A stretch of DNA of 64,000 nucleotides from Croceitalea sp947503285 (GTDB lineage Bacteria; Bacteroidota; Bacteroidia; Flavobacteriales; Flavobacteriaceae), in assembly GCF_036985505.1 (NCBI RefSeq), contig NZ_BTGQ01000005.1, forward strand, positions 248,001-312,000, read 5' to 3'. Below, piece after piece: positions 45,673 to 53,019 of this stretch. Made by a program: the position numbers and the translations under genes. The notes below the pieces were generated by a model. The model was not told the origin of the DNA, searched no databases, and was given only the letters and a program-made list of their open reading frames with translations. Each line of letters starts with the position of its first letter. The stretch's first letter is position 1.

Positions 45673-46080
45673 ATGGATAAAATAGAACATATTGGTATTG
45701 CGGTAAAAGATTTAAAAACCTCCAATTTACTTTTTGAAAAATTACTGGGCGTTGCGAGCTATAAAATGGAAGAAGTTGCCTCTGAGGGGGTTCGCACTTC
45801 CTTCTTCAAGTCTGGACCAAATAAAATAGAGCTATTGGAGGCCACCAAAGAAGACAGCCCGATTGCAAAGTATATTGCAAAGAAAGGCGAAGGGGTACAC
45901 CATATAGCCTTTGCTGTTGAGGATATTCGGTCAGAGTTGGCGCGTTTGAAAAAAGAGGGATTTGTGATACTCAATGAAGAGCCCAAGAAAGGAGCGGACA
46001 ATAAGCTCGTAGCATTTTTGCACCCAAAAACCACAAATGGTGTTCTGGTCGAACTCTGTCAAGAGATTTCTAATGGATAA
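45673..46080 (+). CDS. mce: Methylmalonyl-CoA epimerase
   Basis: 135 residues, the usual size, made of two glyoxalase-type beta-alpha-beta-beta-beta halves. Metal ligands sit in KIEHIGIAVKDL (His), GVHHIAFAVEDI (His) and the C-terminal VLVELCQ (Glu). The enzyme interconverts (R)- and (S)-methylmalonyl-CoA in propionate and odd-chain or branched amino-acid metabolism. No mutase genes are adjacent. A TATTTTGC box lies about 27 bp before the ATG. Confidence 0.95.
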   Translation: MDKIEHIGIAVKDLKTSNLLFEKLLGVASYKMEEVASEGVRTSFFKSGPNKIELLEATKEDSPIAKYIAKKGEGVHHIAFAVEDIRSELARLKKEGFVILNEEPKKGADNKLVAFLHPKTTNGVLVELCQEISNG

Positions 46081-46084
46081 AATC

Positions 46085-46116
46085 TTTGGGATATAAAGAA
46101 ATAAAGTATAATTTTG
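46085..46116 (+). promoter_or_regulatory. Promoter of the CAU tRNA (TTTG-N20-TAATTTTG)
   Basis: TTTG at 46085-46088 and TAATTTTG at 46109-46116 are exactly 20 bp apart, a full consensus match; the tRNA starts 15 bp after the -7 box. Confidence 0.8.
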
Positions 46117-46131
46117 CACCCCTAGAAATTA

Positions 46132-46205
46132 GGTCCTATAGCTCAGTTGGTTAGAGTAGCTGACTCATAATCAGTTGGTCCCTGGTTCGAGCCCAGGTGG
46201 GACCA
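46132..46205 (+). tRNA. tRNA with CAU anticodon (Met elongator, possibly Ile2)
   Basis: A 74-nt cloverleaf. The acceptor arms GGTCCTA and TGGGACC pair (one G-T). The D-arm is GCTCAGTTGGTTAGAG, and the anticodon loop CTCATAA contains CAT. The T-arm is CCTGG-TTCGAGC-CCAGG. The discriminator base is A. CCA is not encoded. The 4-bp D-stem and lack of a mispaired acceptor end exclude the initiator. A CAU anticodon can be Met or lysidine-modified Ile (AUA); the sequence alone does not settle it. Confidence 0.93.
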
Positions 46206-46227
46206 CTGGGAAAATTCAAAAATTCCC

Positions 46228-46262
46228 TAAAAGCCTGAAAATGAACTGTTTTCAGGCTTTTT
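46228..46262 (+). terminator. Rho-independent terminator after the CAU tRNA
   Basis: Arms AAAGCCTGAAAA and TTTTCAGGCTTT pair around TGAACTG, followed by T-rich DNA; an outer CCCTAAA/TTTAGGG pairing extends the stem. Confidence 0.85.
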
Positions 46263-46479
46263 CATTTTTAGGGATTCTATATAAAACCATATGAAATCAA
46301 CCGTTCTGGTGAGTGATTCAGTGAATACTTTTTTATTCGTAAAAATGCCACCCAAACTAGGTTAACAATTGATAGTCAATTCTTTATTCTAATTTACAAT
46401 CGATGTTAATAATCTAACAAGCACAGGCATGGAGGCAAAAAACACATTCTGTATCCTTCATCTAAGGAAGTACGAGTAA

Positions 46480-46875
46480 CTAAACCAAATATATACTTAG
46501 AAAAACTATTCCCATATACCCCCAAAAAACCGTGAACAGTATATGTACAACGGTTTCAAAACCCTTTCCCCTCCAAAGCTTTGATGAATACCCGAACAGT
46601 TGTATGAAAAGGCGAATTATCCAAAATACACCTAGGCCTAGCGCAATTTTCCTACCCAGTGGGGTCGTTACAATCTCGGTGGTGGAAGTTACACAAAGGA
46701 GTCCCATGAGAAAAACAGTGAGCGCAATAAAAAAGGTGTGCACATATAGCATTTGACGATTGATGAGGCTCATGGTAGACGTCTCCTTCGCCCAATTGAA
46801 ATATTTGGGGAAAATGACATGTACACAGGCAAGGATAATCAATAAGATGCCAATTACGTTAAGGTGTATTTCCAT
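46480..46875 (-). CDS. Small integral membrane protein, function unknown
   Basis: 131 residues, almost all in four hydrophobic segments: residues about 5-25, 47-63, 77-93 and 108-128. Loops are short with conserved-looking polar motifs (FPKYFNWAKE, LINRQMLYVHTFF, SSKLWRGKGFETVVH). I do not recognise the family. It is the last gene of a four-gene leftward operon and overlaps the methyltransferase gene by 17 bp, so its work is probably tied to that enzyme or to the membrane lipids it may modify. Confidence 0.8.
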   Translation of the reverse strand: MEIHLNVIGILLIILACVHVIFPKYFNWAKETSTMSLINRQMLYVHTFFIALTVFLMGLLCVTSTTEIVTTPLGRKIALGLGVFWIIRLFIQLFGYSSKLWRGKGFETVVHILFTVFWGYMGIVFLSIYLV

Positions 46876-47626
46876 TTTTTTTAAGGATATAAGCAGTTAG
46901 GAAAGGTGTGATTTTGAATGAATCCGCAGTCTCAAAAGAAGCTTCCCTGAACGTTTTTGACCACTCTTTCTTACTATAAAAGTGAAAAGCTCCTAGACTA
47001 AAAGCCAGCATATTGGCCAAGTCTCGCTGGTGCTCAACGACAACAAACCACCCCTCCGCCATTAATATCCGATTGACTTCCTTGAAGAAATCAGTTCGTT
47101 CTTTAGCACTTCTGATTTCATGAGCGGACAATAAGCCAAAAGCAATATCAATAGTCCCATTTTGCATGGGTATATTGGTGGTCTGTATCCTTATGGTATT
47201 AGGATAAGGAGGATATGCCTTTCTTGCCCTTTTTATGGAAACTTCCGTATGCTTCAAAGGGTCATAGAAATCAAAAACGTTCAGTTTGGCTTCCATGAAT
47301 TTATTCTTGATTAGTATGCTTGTTTCATCAAATCCGGCGTTGATATTTGCAATGTTGTCTGCTTTAGGAAGTTTTACTTTGTCAAGCCAAGTAAACTCAT
47401 ACAGATCGGAATAATCATAAACATACCAAGATACTAGCAGCGATACCAAAATATTTAAGACAGCTAAGAGTATGGTAACATTGAACCACGTCTGAAGTGA
47501 TGCTTGAACCAAAAACAGAGCCGCCAAAACCAATGTGATAATAAATACTCCTGCCAAGACATAGAAATGCCAATTGAAACGAATGATATTGACAACTCCT
47601 TGAAACGGTTTTCTTAACTGCCCCAT
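46859..47626 (-). CDS. Membrane-anchored class I SAM-dependent methyltransferase
   Basis: 255 residues. Two helices (about 22-42 and 49-67) precede a soluble domain. The methyltransferase-like core has KADNIANINAGFDETS, LNVFDFYDPLKHTEVSIKRA (acidic loop), the MQNGTIDIAFGLLSAHEIRS segment and FFKEVNRILMAEGWFVVVEH, the usual post-motif of Methyltransf_11 enzymes. The classical motif I glycine loop is weak, so cofactor use needs proof. The membrane anchor points to a lipid, quinone or pigment substrate. It overlaps both neighbours (13 and 17 bp), so the operon is translationally coupled. Confidence 0.8.
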   Translation of the reverse strand: MGQLRKPFQGVVNIIRFNWHFYVLAGVFIITLVLAALFLVQASLQTWFNVTILLAVLNILVSLLVSWYVYDYSDLYEFTWLDKVKLPKADNIANINAGFDETSILIKNKFMEAKLNVFDFYDPLKHTEVSIKRARKAYPPYPNTIRIQTTNIPMQNGTIDIAFGLLSAHEIRSAKERTDFFKEVNRILMAEGWFVVVEHQRDLANMLAFSLGAFHFYSKKEWSKTFREASFETADSFKITPFLTAYILKKNGNTP

Positions 47627-48354
47627 CGTTCCTTCTTTCCTTTTTTCCAGTAATATGGAATATTTTCAATAATAAAAGCATTGGCCAAAATGGGGCTTTT
47701 CAAGTTTAGGGTGTCCCAAAAAGAAACTTGATAATCCAGCATGGCAATAGGTCTGGGTTTCCAATTTTGCCTCACCCCTTCTATAATCAAAACTTCTTTT
47801 CTCTGGGGCTGATAAGTGAATGTAAAGGGTAAAGGCCCGGCGAAGCGTCTAGCTTCTTTCCAATCTGAAAAGGGGGAGTGTTCGGGAACTACGACATTTC
47901 TCTTCGACATATCAGCTTTAATCTTTAATCCCGATTTTGCTGAACTTATTTCCACTAAACCATTATTTTCTTCTCTATGAATATCGATTTTACGGTAATG
48001 GTAATGAGTAAACATATTTCCAAAAAACGCCATCTTCCTTTTGTCGGTTTCCGACTTCAGAATATATAGCCCTCTTAGCCTTTTGCCCGCATTTGTTGTG
48101 TACCTGACAAAAATGCGATATCCAATCAGAAAAAAATCATTGCCCATAAACTTAGGCAATCCTTTTGGTCGCAAGTGCTTCGTTTGAACCATTGCCACCG
48201 CAACAAAGGCCCAAGTGTCCTCGAAAGTATCGAGCTCCAAACAGTCCGGAATCAGATTTTCCAATTCTTTTTTTGGAAACGCAAAAGTCAAGACCAGTGA
48301 ACTTTCAAAAAAAGCCTCAACCGCAAAAGGATGGTTCTTTAAGGATGCTAGCAT
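47614..48354 (-). CDS. DUF2071 (YqjF-like) protein
   Basis: 246 residues with no signal peptide. The N-terminus FPKKELENLIPDCLELDTFE and the following FVAVAMVQTKHLRPKGLP, GYRIFVRYTT, GLYILKSETDKRKMAFFGN and FTYQPQRKEVLIIEG match the DUF2071/YqjF family, which has an acetoacetate-decarboxylase-like fold. Its function is not established. It starts 1 bp after the DoxX gene and overlaps the methyltransferase gene by 13 bp. Confidence 0.82.
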   Translation of the reverse strand: MLASLKNHPFAVEAFFESSLVLTFAFPKKELENLIPDCLELDTFEDTWAFVAVAMVQTKHLRPKGLPKFMGNDFFLIGYRIFVRYTTNAGKRLRGLYILKSETDKRKMAFFGNMFTHYHYRKIDIHREENNGLVEISSAKSGLKIKADMSKRNVVVPEHSPFSDWKEARRFAGPLPFTFTYQPQRKEVLIIEGVRQNWKPRPIAMLDYQVSFWDTLNLKSPILANAFIIENIPYYWKKGKKERWGS

Positions 48355-48355
48355 A

Positions 48356-48745
48356 CTATGATTGTGGTTTTATCCCATTTTTTAGATGATACGCATGAAA
48401 GTATACGATAAGTACAAATAAAAATGCAAAGAGGGCATTGAACTTTCCCCATAACAACAAATCTTGAACAAGAATGAATTCAAGAATATTCATAATGGTG
48501 ACCAATAGAATCTGAACGATGGCATTCAGACGTGGTTTAAAACCACTCAAAATCCAAATGCCCATTCCGATTTCCGCAAGGCCGATGGCAAATGTCAATG
48601 GTCTTGAATAATCTTCGCCAAGTATCCTACCTACAATCTCTTGGTGCCGAGGAACTAGGTTGAGTACTTTGCAAAAAAGTCCATTGATAAACCAAACAAC
48701 TGCAATGAGGTAGGTCAGTACTTTATGGACAGTTGGATTGTTCAT
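48356..48745 (-). CDS. DoxX-like membrane protein
   Basis: 129 residues with four membrane segments. The first, LTYLIAVVWFINGLFCKVLNL, has the W-x-x-x-G/N-x-x-x-K of DoxX-like proteins; the second, LTFAIGLAEIGMGIWILSG, holds the family's E-x-x-x-G. DoxX-like proteins are membrane components linked to quinone or thiosulfate oxidation in some species, but most have no known role. It is the first gene of the four-gene operon DoxX, DUF2071, methyltransferase, small membrane protein. Confidence 0.82.
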   Translation of the reverse strand: MNNPTVHKVLTYLIAVVWFINGLFCKVLNLVPRHQEIVGRILGEDYSRPLTFAIGLAEIGMGIWILSGFKPRLNAIVQILLVTIMNILEFILVQDLLLWGKFNALFAFLFVLIVYFHAYHLKNGIKPQS

Positions 48746-49081
48746 ATTCCGATTTCTTTAAAATCACATTAAATGTATTGCTAATTTATAGCATTACACC
48801 ACTAAATCTTCGAAGCTTCAATGACCAATAATATAAGCGTTCCACCTGTTCCATTTGAGCCTTGATGGTCTAGAGGTATTCGGTTTAAAAGCTTATAGAT
48901 TCGACGTTATTTAACTCGAAAGTATCATATCAGCATCATATTAAAAGTATAACTATGTGAAAAAGAACAAGGCGGGATATTCAAGATAATATGCATTAGA
49001 GACACAAGATTTCTTGACTGAGCTAACCTAGTTGTAGTTAAGCCTTTATTTTAGTATCAGTAGAAATAGGAAAACCCTAAA
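48746..49081. other. 336-bp divergent intergenic region, no gene seen
   Basis: It lies between the leftward DoxX operon and the rightward zinc-ribbon gene and must hold both promoters. I find no clear TAnnTTTG box with a partner, no tRNA and no long open frame. Confidence 0.5.
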
Positions 49082-49393
49082 ATGGAATCAGTTACCTACA
49101 GACGATGTCAAGCATGTGCAACCATCAACGAGAATCGAGATTATTGTAAAAATTGCGGCGCCTTAATCAATCTGTCACTGAAACGACAGATTGAAAGGGA
49201 ACGGAGCGAAAAGAAGAAAACCGAAGCAAAAAGACTTCAGGAACCGGACGCTGTTACAAAGTTCTTCAACCATATCCGACATCATCGTAATCCAATAATC
49301 AGGGGTTTGGGAAGGATTGTATATTCTGTCTGGGTAGTAATTTTTGGAATAGGGGCTTTCTTAGCATATCTCATAGGTTATATTGCTGCGTAA
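49082..49393 (+). CDS. Zinc-ribbon protein with C-terminal membrane helix
   Basis: 103 residues. Two Cys pairs, C9-x-x-C12 and C22-x-x-C25 (RRCQACATINENRDYCKNCG), form a short zinc ribbon. A basic, charged segment follows (KRQIERERSEKKKTEAKRLQ), and one hydrophobic helix (about 79-101) closes the protein. It is a tail-anchored or bitopic cytoplasmic zinc-ribbon protein; I do not recognise the family. Its stop overlaps the start of the next membrane protein by 1 bp (TAATG), so the two are coupled. Confidence 0.8.
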   Translation: MESVTYRRCQACATINENRDYCKNCGALINLSLKRQIERERSEKKKTEAKRLQEPDAVTKFFNHIRHHRNPIIRGLGRIVYSVWVVIFGIGAFLAYLIGYIAA

Positions 49394-49800
49394 TGGCTGG
49401 TTTTAAGGAAACTTCAGGGGTACACACCGCCTATTTTTCATGGGTTGGGAGAGCACTTTTTTTGGCTATGATAGTGTTGTCTTCTTCTATTTATTTACTA
49501 CAGCAATGTGAAATACCAATACCCAAATGGGTTAATAACTATATGAACGATTTTTTGTGTATGCCCATTGTACTCTCCATTTGCTTGGTTGTGGTCCGAA
49601 AATTACAAGGCAGGCATACCCATCGGCTACCCTGGTGGGTAATTTTCTGCCTCACCCTATATTTTTCCCTCTATTTTGAGTATTACCTTCCCCAGGTTTC
49701 CATACGTTATACTTCAGACATTATAGATGTTTTGCTCTATTTTGCAGGAGCTTTACTATTCTTTTTATTTACCATGTTGAAACCGATAAAAAAGGAATAA
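49393..49800 (+). CDS. Small membrane protein, function unknown
   Basis: 135 residues with four hydrophobic segments: about 16-36, 53-66, 81-95 and 108-128 (IIDVLLYFAGALLFFLFTML). It has a short basic tail (KPIKKE). Similar small proteins in Flavobacteriia are sometimes labelled magnesium-citrate transporters, but at this size that is unsupported. It is translationally coupled to the zinc-ribbon gene (1-bp overlap) and probably works with it. Confidence 0.75.
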   Translation: MAGFKETSGVHTAYFSWVGRALFLAMIVLSSSIYLLQQCEIPIPKWVNNYMNDFLCMPIVLSICLVVVRKLQGRHTHRLPWWVIFCLTLYFSLYFEYYLPQVSIRYTSDIIDVLLYFAGALLFFLFTMLKPIKKE

Positions 49801-50259
49801 CAGAGGCGGATGACAAGTAACATCGAGTGGGATTCCGGCTCTTGAAGACTGTGATTGAAATATTCGATACCATGGCCACTCTTTGTATGGTAGCTACGTT
49901 TGGGAATAAAAGTTTTCGGAGTGGATTTGATGTATACTATTTCCGTAAAATAGGATATCGGTAACCAGCTTAATTTAGTGGCACCCACCACGTATATACA
50001 ATTCAATGTCAACAATACCGCAGTAGACTTATAAACTGGGCAACTTAATGCTAACAATAGGTTGGCGATAACCCGATGACTCAAAATCGTACTACAGATG
50101 GGGTGTTATATCTTTAATTAATGTGGTTATGAGGGTTTCCTTCATCTTAGCTTATTTTCAACATTTGCGTACCGATGCTTTTTCTAAAAGCGTCTTTGCC
50201 TCGTATTTCAAAAGGGTTCCGTATCTTTTATAGCCCATACGATATGTAAATGGTTCAGA
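49801..50259. other. 459-bp intergenic region, no gene seen
   Basis: It precedes the TPR kinase gene. A leftward open frame (49737-50084) crosses it but has no recognisable product and runs antisense into the membrane-protein gene. No promoter box of full consensus is visible; the GATAACCCGATGACTC stretch near 50068 is not explained. Confidence 0.4.
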
Positions 50260-52311
50260 ATGAAATGCGCAACAGCCTTATTCTTATTTTTCTCGGTATG
50301 TACGGCTAGTGGCCAATTGCAGAAAAAGGATAGCGTGCTTGATTTGTGCAACAGGGCAAGTGACCCTATCCAAAAAGCTACCTATCTTAATTATATAGCC
50401 CAGAACCTCTTGGGTCAAAATTCTGATAGTGTTATCATATACGGAAAAAAAGCGCTAGCGCTCAGCAAGCAAAACAATGATGTTTATAGTAGGGTAGAAA
50501 GTCTGCGTTCGATTGCCATGGGTTACAGCTATGCCGCCAAATTTGATGAAGGACTTGATGTCGCCAGAAAAGCATTGAAAATGGCACAGAACAGTGACAT
50601 TCCACGTGCCAAAAGAAGGGCATTGGCTACAATGGCCTATATGTATTACAATAAAGAGGAGATTGATTCTTTATTGAAATACGATTTGTTGGCCCTGGAG
50701 ATCACTGAAAAAATTGGGCCAGCGGATGAATTATTGAATGCCTATAATGATTTGGCCCTCGACTACTCGATGAAGGGATATTACAGCAAAAGCCTTGACT
50801 ATTTTCTTAAAGGATTGCGCTTATGTGAACAGCTCAAAATCAAAGATTCTAGACTAGCTAACGTATACCATAACCTAGGCAACCTATATGAACAGCTCAA
50901 TCAATCTAAGAATGCGCTGGAGAGCCATCAAAAAGCGTTGGAAATTATCGAAGGTCCTATCGAAACGAGGTTACGGCTTCGTATCAATTGTTATATAAGC
51001 CTGGCAAGGGCCTATCTTCAACAAGGATATTTGGAGCCGGCGCGCTATTATGCAGACGGTGCCCTGAATTTGATAGGGCAGGCGGAATTTGATACTTCAT
51101 CGTTGTTATACCACGTATTCACGATACAAGGTAATATCTCAGAAGAAAAAAACCTTAACCCTGCCGTTCTAGGGCATTACACCGAGGCCAAAAAGAATGC
51201 CGATGCCTCTGGGCATTTTATTTTAAAAGGAAGGGCCAGGCTTAATATCTCAAACTTTTACATCAGCTTGGGTGAAATCGATAATGCCACAATGAACTTG
51301 GATTCCGTTGAGCAATTTGCCAAAAAGAGCGGTGATCTTAAACAGCAGCGTGATTTTTACCGCACCAAAGCACGTATAGATTCTTTAAACGGTGACTTGA
51401 TATCATACGGAGAAAGCCTCTTCAAGTTTATACAATATCAAGATAGCTTGGCTTCGGTTGAAAAACAGAAAGCACTTGATGTACTGCAGATTGAATACGA
51501 CACCGAATTAAAAGATAACGAAATCGCTCTTTTGCAACGTGAAAATGAGATACGCTCCATAAAGCAAAAGCAAATGACACAACTTCAATTTGGCCTCATT
51601 GTACTGACATTATTATTACTATGCTTTATACTGGTACTTTACAAAAGGTATTCAGACAAACAACGCTCTATAAAACTTATAGCATCTAAAAACGAAGAGA
51701 ACAAACTATTGGTCAAAGAGACACATCATAGGGTTAAGAATAACCTGCAGATTATGTTGAGCTTGCTTAGTTCGAAGGCAGAATATCTGCAAGAAGATAC
51801 CCCTGGGTTCAAAATTGTCGAAGAGAGTAAGAGGCGTATCAGGTCGTTGGCGCTTATTCATGAAGAGCTTTATCAAAACACCACACTTTCTAGCATTAAT
51901 TTAAGGGTCTACCTTGAAAAGTTATTGACCCTTATAGAAAAATCCCTTTCATCAGATACCACCCAAGTGAACATAAAGACCTATATCGCCAACGTCGAAA
52001 TTAGAATGAATATGGCGGTGTCTTTAGGTCTAATCGTGAACGAGTTGGTCAGTAACGTTTATAAATATGCCTTCCGAAATCGAAAACAGGGTAACATTAC
52101 CGTGCGATTTGTACGTTCTAAACCTGGTTATTTTTATCTGCATGTTGAAGATGATGGTATTGGGCTACCGCCTGATTTTGACCTTCATGCCTTGAACTCA
52201 CTCGGGCTACAACTTGTGAAAGGTCTAGCTGAACAATGTAATGGCTCTGTCAGTATTGACACATCAGAAAAAGGATCACGATTTAGTGTACTCTTAAAAA
52301 CTGAGGAATAG
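50260..52311 (+). CDS. TPR-containing membrane sensor histidine kinase (HisKA_2 type)
   Basis: 683 residues. A signal peptide (LFLFFSVCTASGQ) leads to a periplasmic solenoid of about seven TPR repeats (residues about 25-400, for example AYNDLALDYSMKGYYSKSLD, VYHNLGNLYEQLNQSKNALE). A coiled coil precedes one membrane helix (about 441-459), then a HisKA_2 domain with His in KETHHRVKNNLQ (about 488) and an ATPase domain (LIVNELVSNVYKYAF; EDDGIGLPPDF; GLQLVKGLAEQ). No response regulator is adjacent, so its partner lies elsewhere. The next downstream coding unit is the small lipopeptide and the TPR-CHAT protease, whose predicted topology is similar. Confidence 0.93.
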   Translation: MKCATALFLFFSVCTASGQLQKKDSVLDLCNRASDPIQKATYLNYIAQNLLGQNSDSVIIYGKKALALSKQNNDVYSRVESLRSIAMGYSYAAKFDEGLDVARKALKMAQNSDIPRAKRRALATMAYMYYNKEEIDSLLKYDLLALEITEKIGPADELLNAYNDLALDYSMKGYYSKSLDYFLKGLRLCEQLKIKDSRLANVYHNLGNLYEQLNQSKNALESHQKALEIIEGPIETRLRLRINCYISLARAYLQQGYLEPARYYADGALNLIGQAEFDTSSLLYHVFTIQGNISEEKNLNPAVLGHYTEAKKNADASGHFILKGRARLNISNFYISLGEIDNATMNLDSVEQFAKKSGDLKQQRDFYRTKARIDSLNGDLISYGESLFKFIQYQDSLASVEKQKALDVLQIEYDTELKDNEIALLQRENEIRSIKQKQMTQLQFGLIVLTLLLLCFILVLYKRYSDKQRSIKLIASKNEENKLLVKETHHRVKNNLQIMLSLLSSKAEYLQEDTPGFKIVEESKRRIRSLALIHEELYQNTTLSSINLRVYLEKLLTLIEKSLSSDTTQVNIKTYIANVEIRMNMAVSLGLIVNELVSNVYKYAFRNRKQGNITVRFVRSKPGYFYLHVEDDGIGLPPDFDLHALNSLGLQLVKGLAEQCNGSVSIDTSEKGSRFSVLLKTEE

Positions 52312-52359
52312 AACCAAATACCTAAAAAGATACCAAGAAAAGGGGTAAAAGTATTTTCC

Positions 52360-52467
52360 AGGGCTACGCGGCAAATTCAAAGTGACTGTAGCATTAAAAA
52401 ATATAGGGTAAAGGGCTGCTGATTCGATAAAATCATTGATATCGATAATATCTCTTGTCGTAGCCCT
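52360..52467. repeat. 9-bp inverted repeat closing a 108-nt segment
   Basis: AGGGCTACG (52360-52368) and CGTAGCCCT (52459-52467) are exact inverse complements 90 nt apart, between the TPR kinase and the small lipopeptide gene. The inside contains short self-complementary stretches (TTCGATAAAATCATTGATAT). It could close a structured RNA or be a pair of protein sites. Confidence 0.35.
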
Positions 52468-52587
52468 CCTAGTTTGGATAAAAAGGAGAGCATAGTATGG
52501 GATATTTCTTTTCTTTTTGAAAAATCATGGAACAAATGAATACTGTTAAAATTCCTTGAGTACCTTTAAAATAACTTAATAAAAACC

Positions 52588-52767
52588 ATGAGCTTAAAAA
52601 CTTTAAGAATACTAGGTGCACTCCTGTTTGTAATTGGTATCACAATGGCATGTACAGAGGATAATTCGGATCAGGCACTGTATAATCTAGAGACGAATAC
52701 AGAAGCAAGTGAATTTGCGGGTTGTCCTGATGGTAGCTGTTCAAACCAATGTGCCACATGTCAATAA
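52588..52767 (+). CDS. 59-residue Cys-rich lipopeptide
   Basis: The frame ATG 52588 to TAA 52767 encodes 59 residues. The hydrophobic N-terminus (residues 8-20) ends in a lipobox-like GITMAC (Cys22), so the mature peptide should be a 38-residue lipoprotein. The middle is acidic and Asn-rich (TEDNSDQALYNLETNTEASE). The tail is a cysteine cluster: C46, C51, C55, C58 (FAGCPDGSCSNQCATCQ), spaced C-x4-C-x3-C-x2-C. No family is recognised. The cluster could bind metal or form two disulfides, or the peptide could be a secreted signal or a protease substrate. A perfect hairpin follows at 52807. It sits directly upstream of the TPR-CHAT protease. Confidence 0.7.
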   Translation: MSLKTLRILGALLFVIGITMACTEDNSDQALYNLETNTEASEFAGCPDGSCSNQCATCQ

Positions 52768-52806
52768 TGGTGTTTATTGATTCAATACAATATGCTATCT
52801 AGGGGG

Positions 52807-52832
52807 CTGTCTTTATAATTCGATAAAGACAG
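52807..52832. terminator. Perfect 10-bp hairpin after the lipopeptide gene
   Basis: CTGTCTTTAT and ATAAAGACAG pair fully around AATTCG. No T-run follows on the plus strand, so it may protect the 3' end of the short transcript or terminate weakly. Confidence 0.45.
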
Positions 52833-53019
52833 AACTCGACATCTTTTGCCAAAGAGCAAAAAATAATTCGTATTTAAACAAAAAATTTCAAAATGATTCG
52901 GGGGCATAGAACACTTTTATGCTTTTGAGAATCAAAAGGCCTTGGATAATCTTAATTTAACATCAATTTTTTGATTATTTTGCAATAAACGAGAACATTT
53001 ATTTCTTTATTCTTTTTCC

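Noticed and set aside
49737..50084. 115-codon leftward frame
   Set aside because: Runs into the coding membrane gene, lacks promoter and family; possibly a remnant but not supportable.
50260..52311. Two-component system with the REC protein at 19285
   Set aside because: The REC gene is 30 kb away and coupled to another kinase; no basis to pair them.
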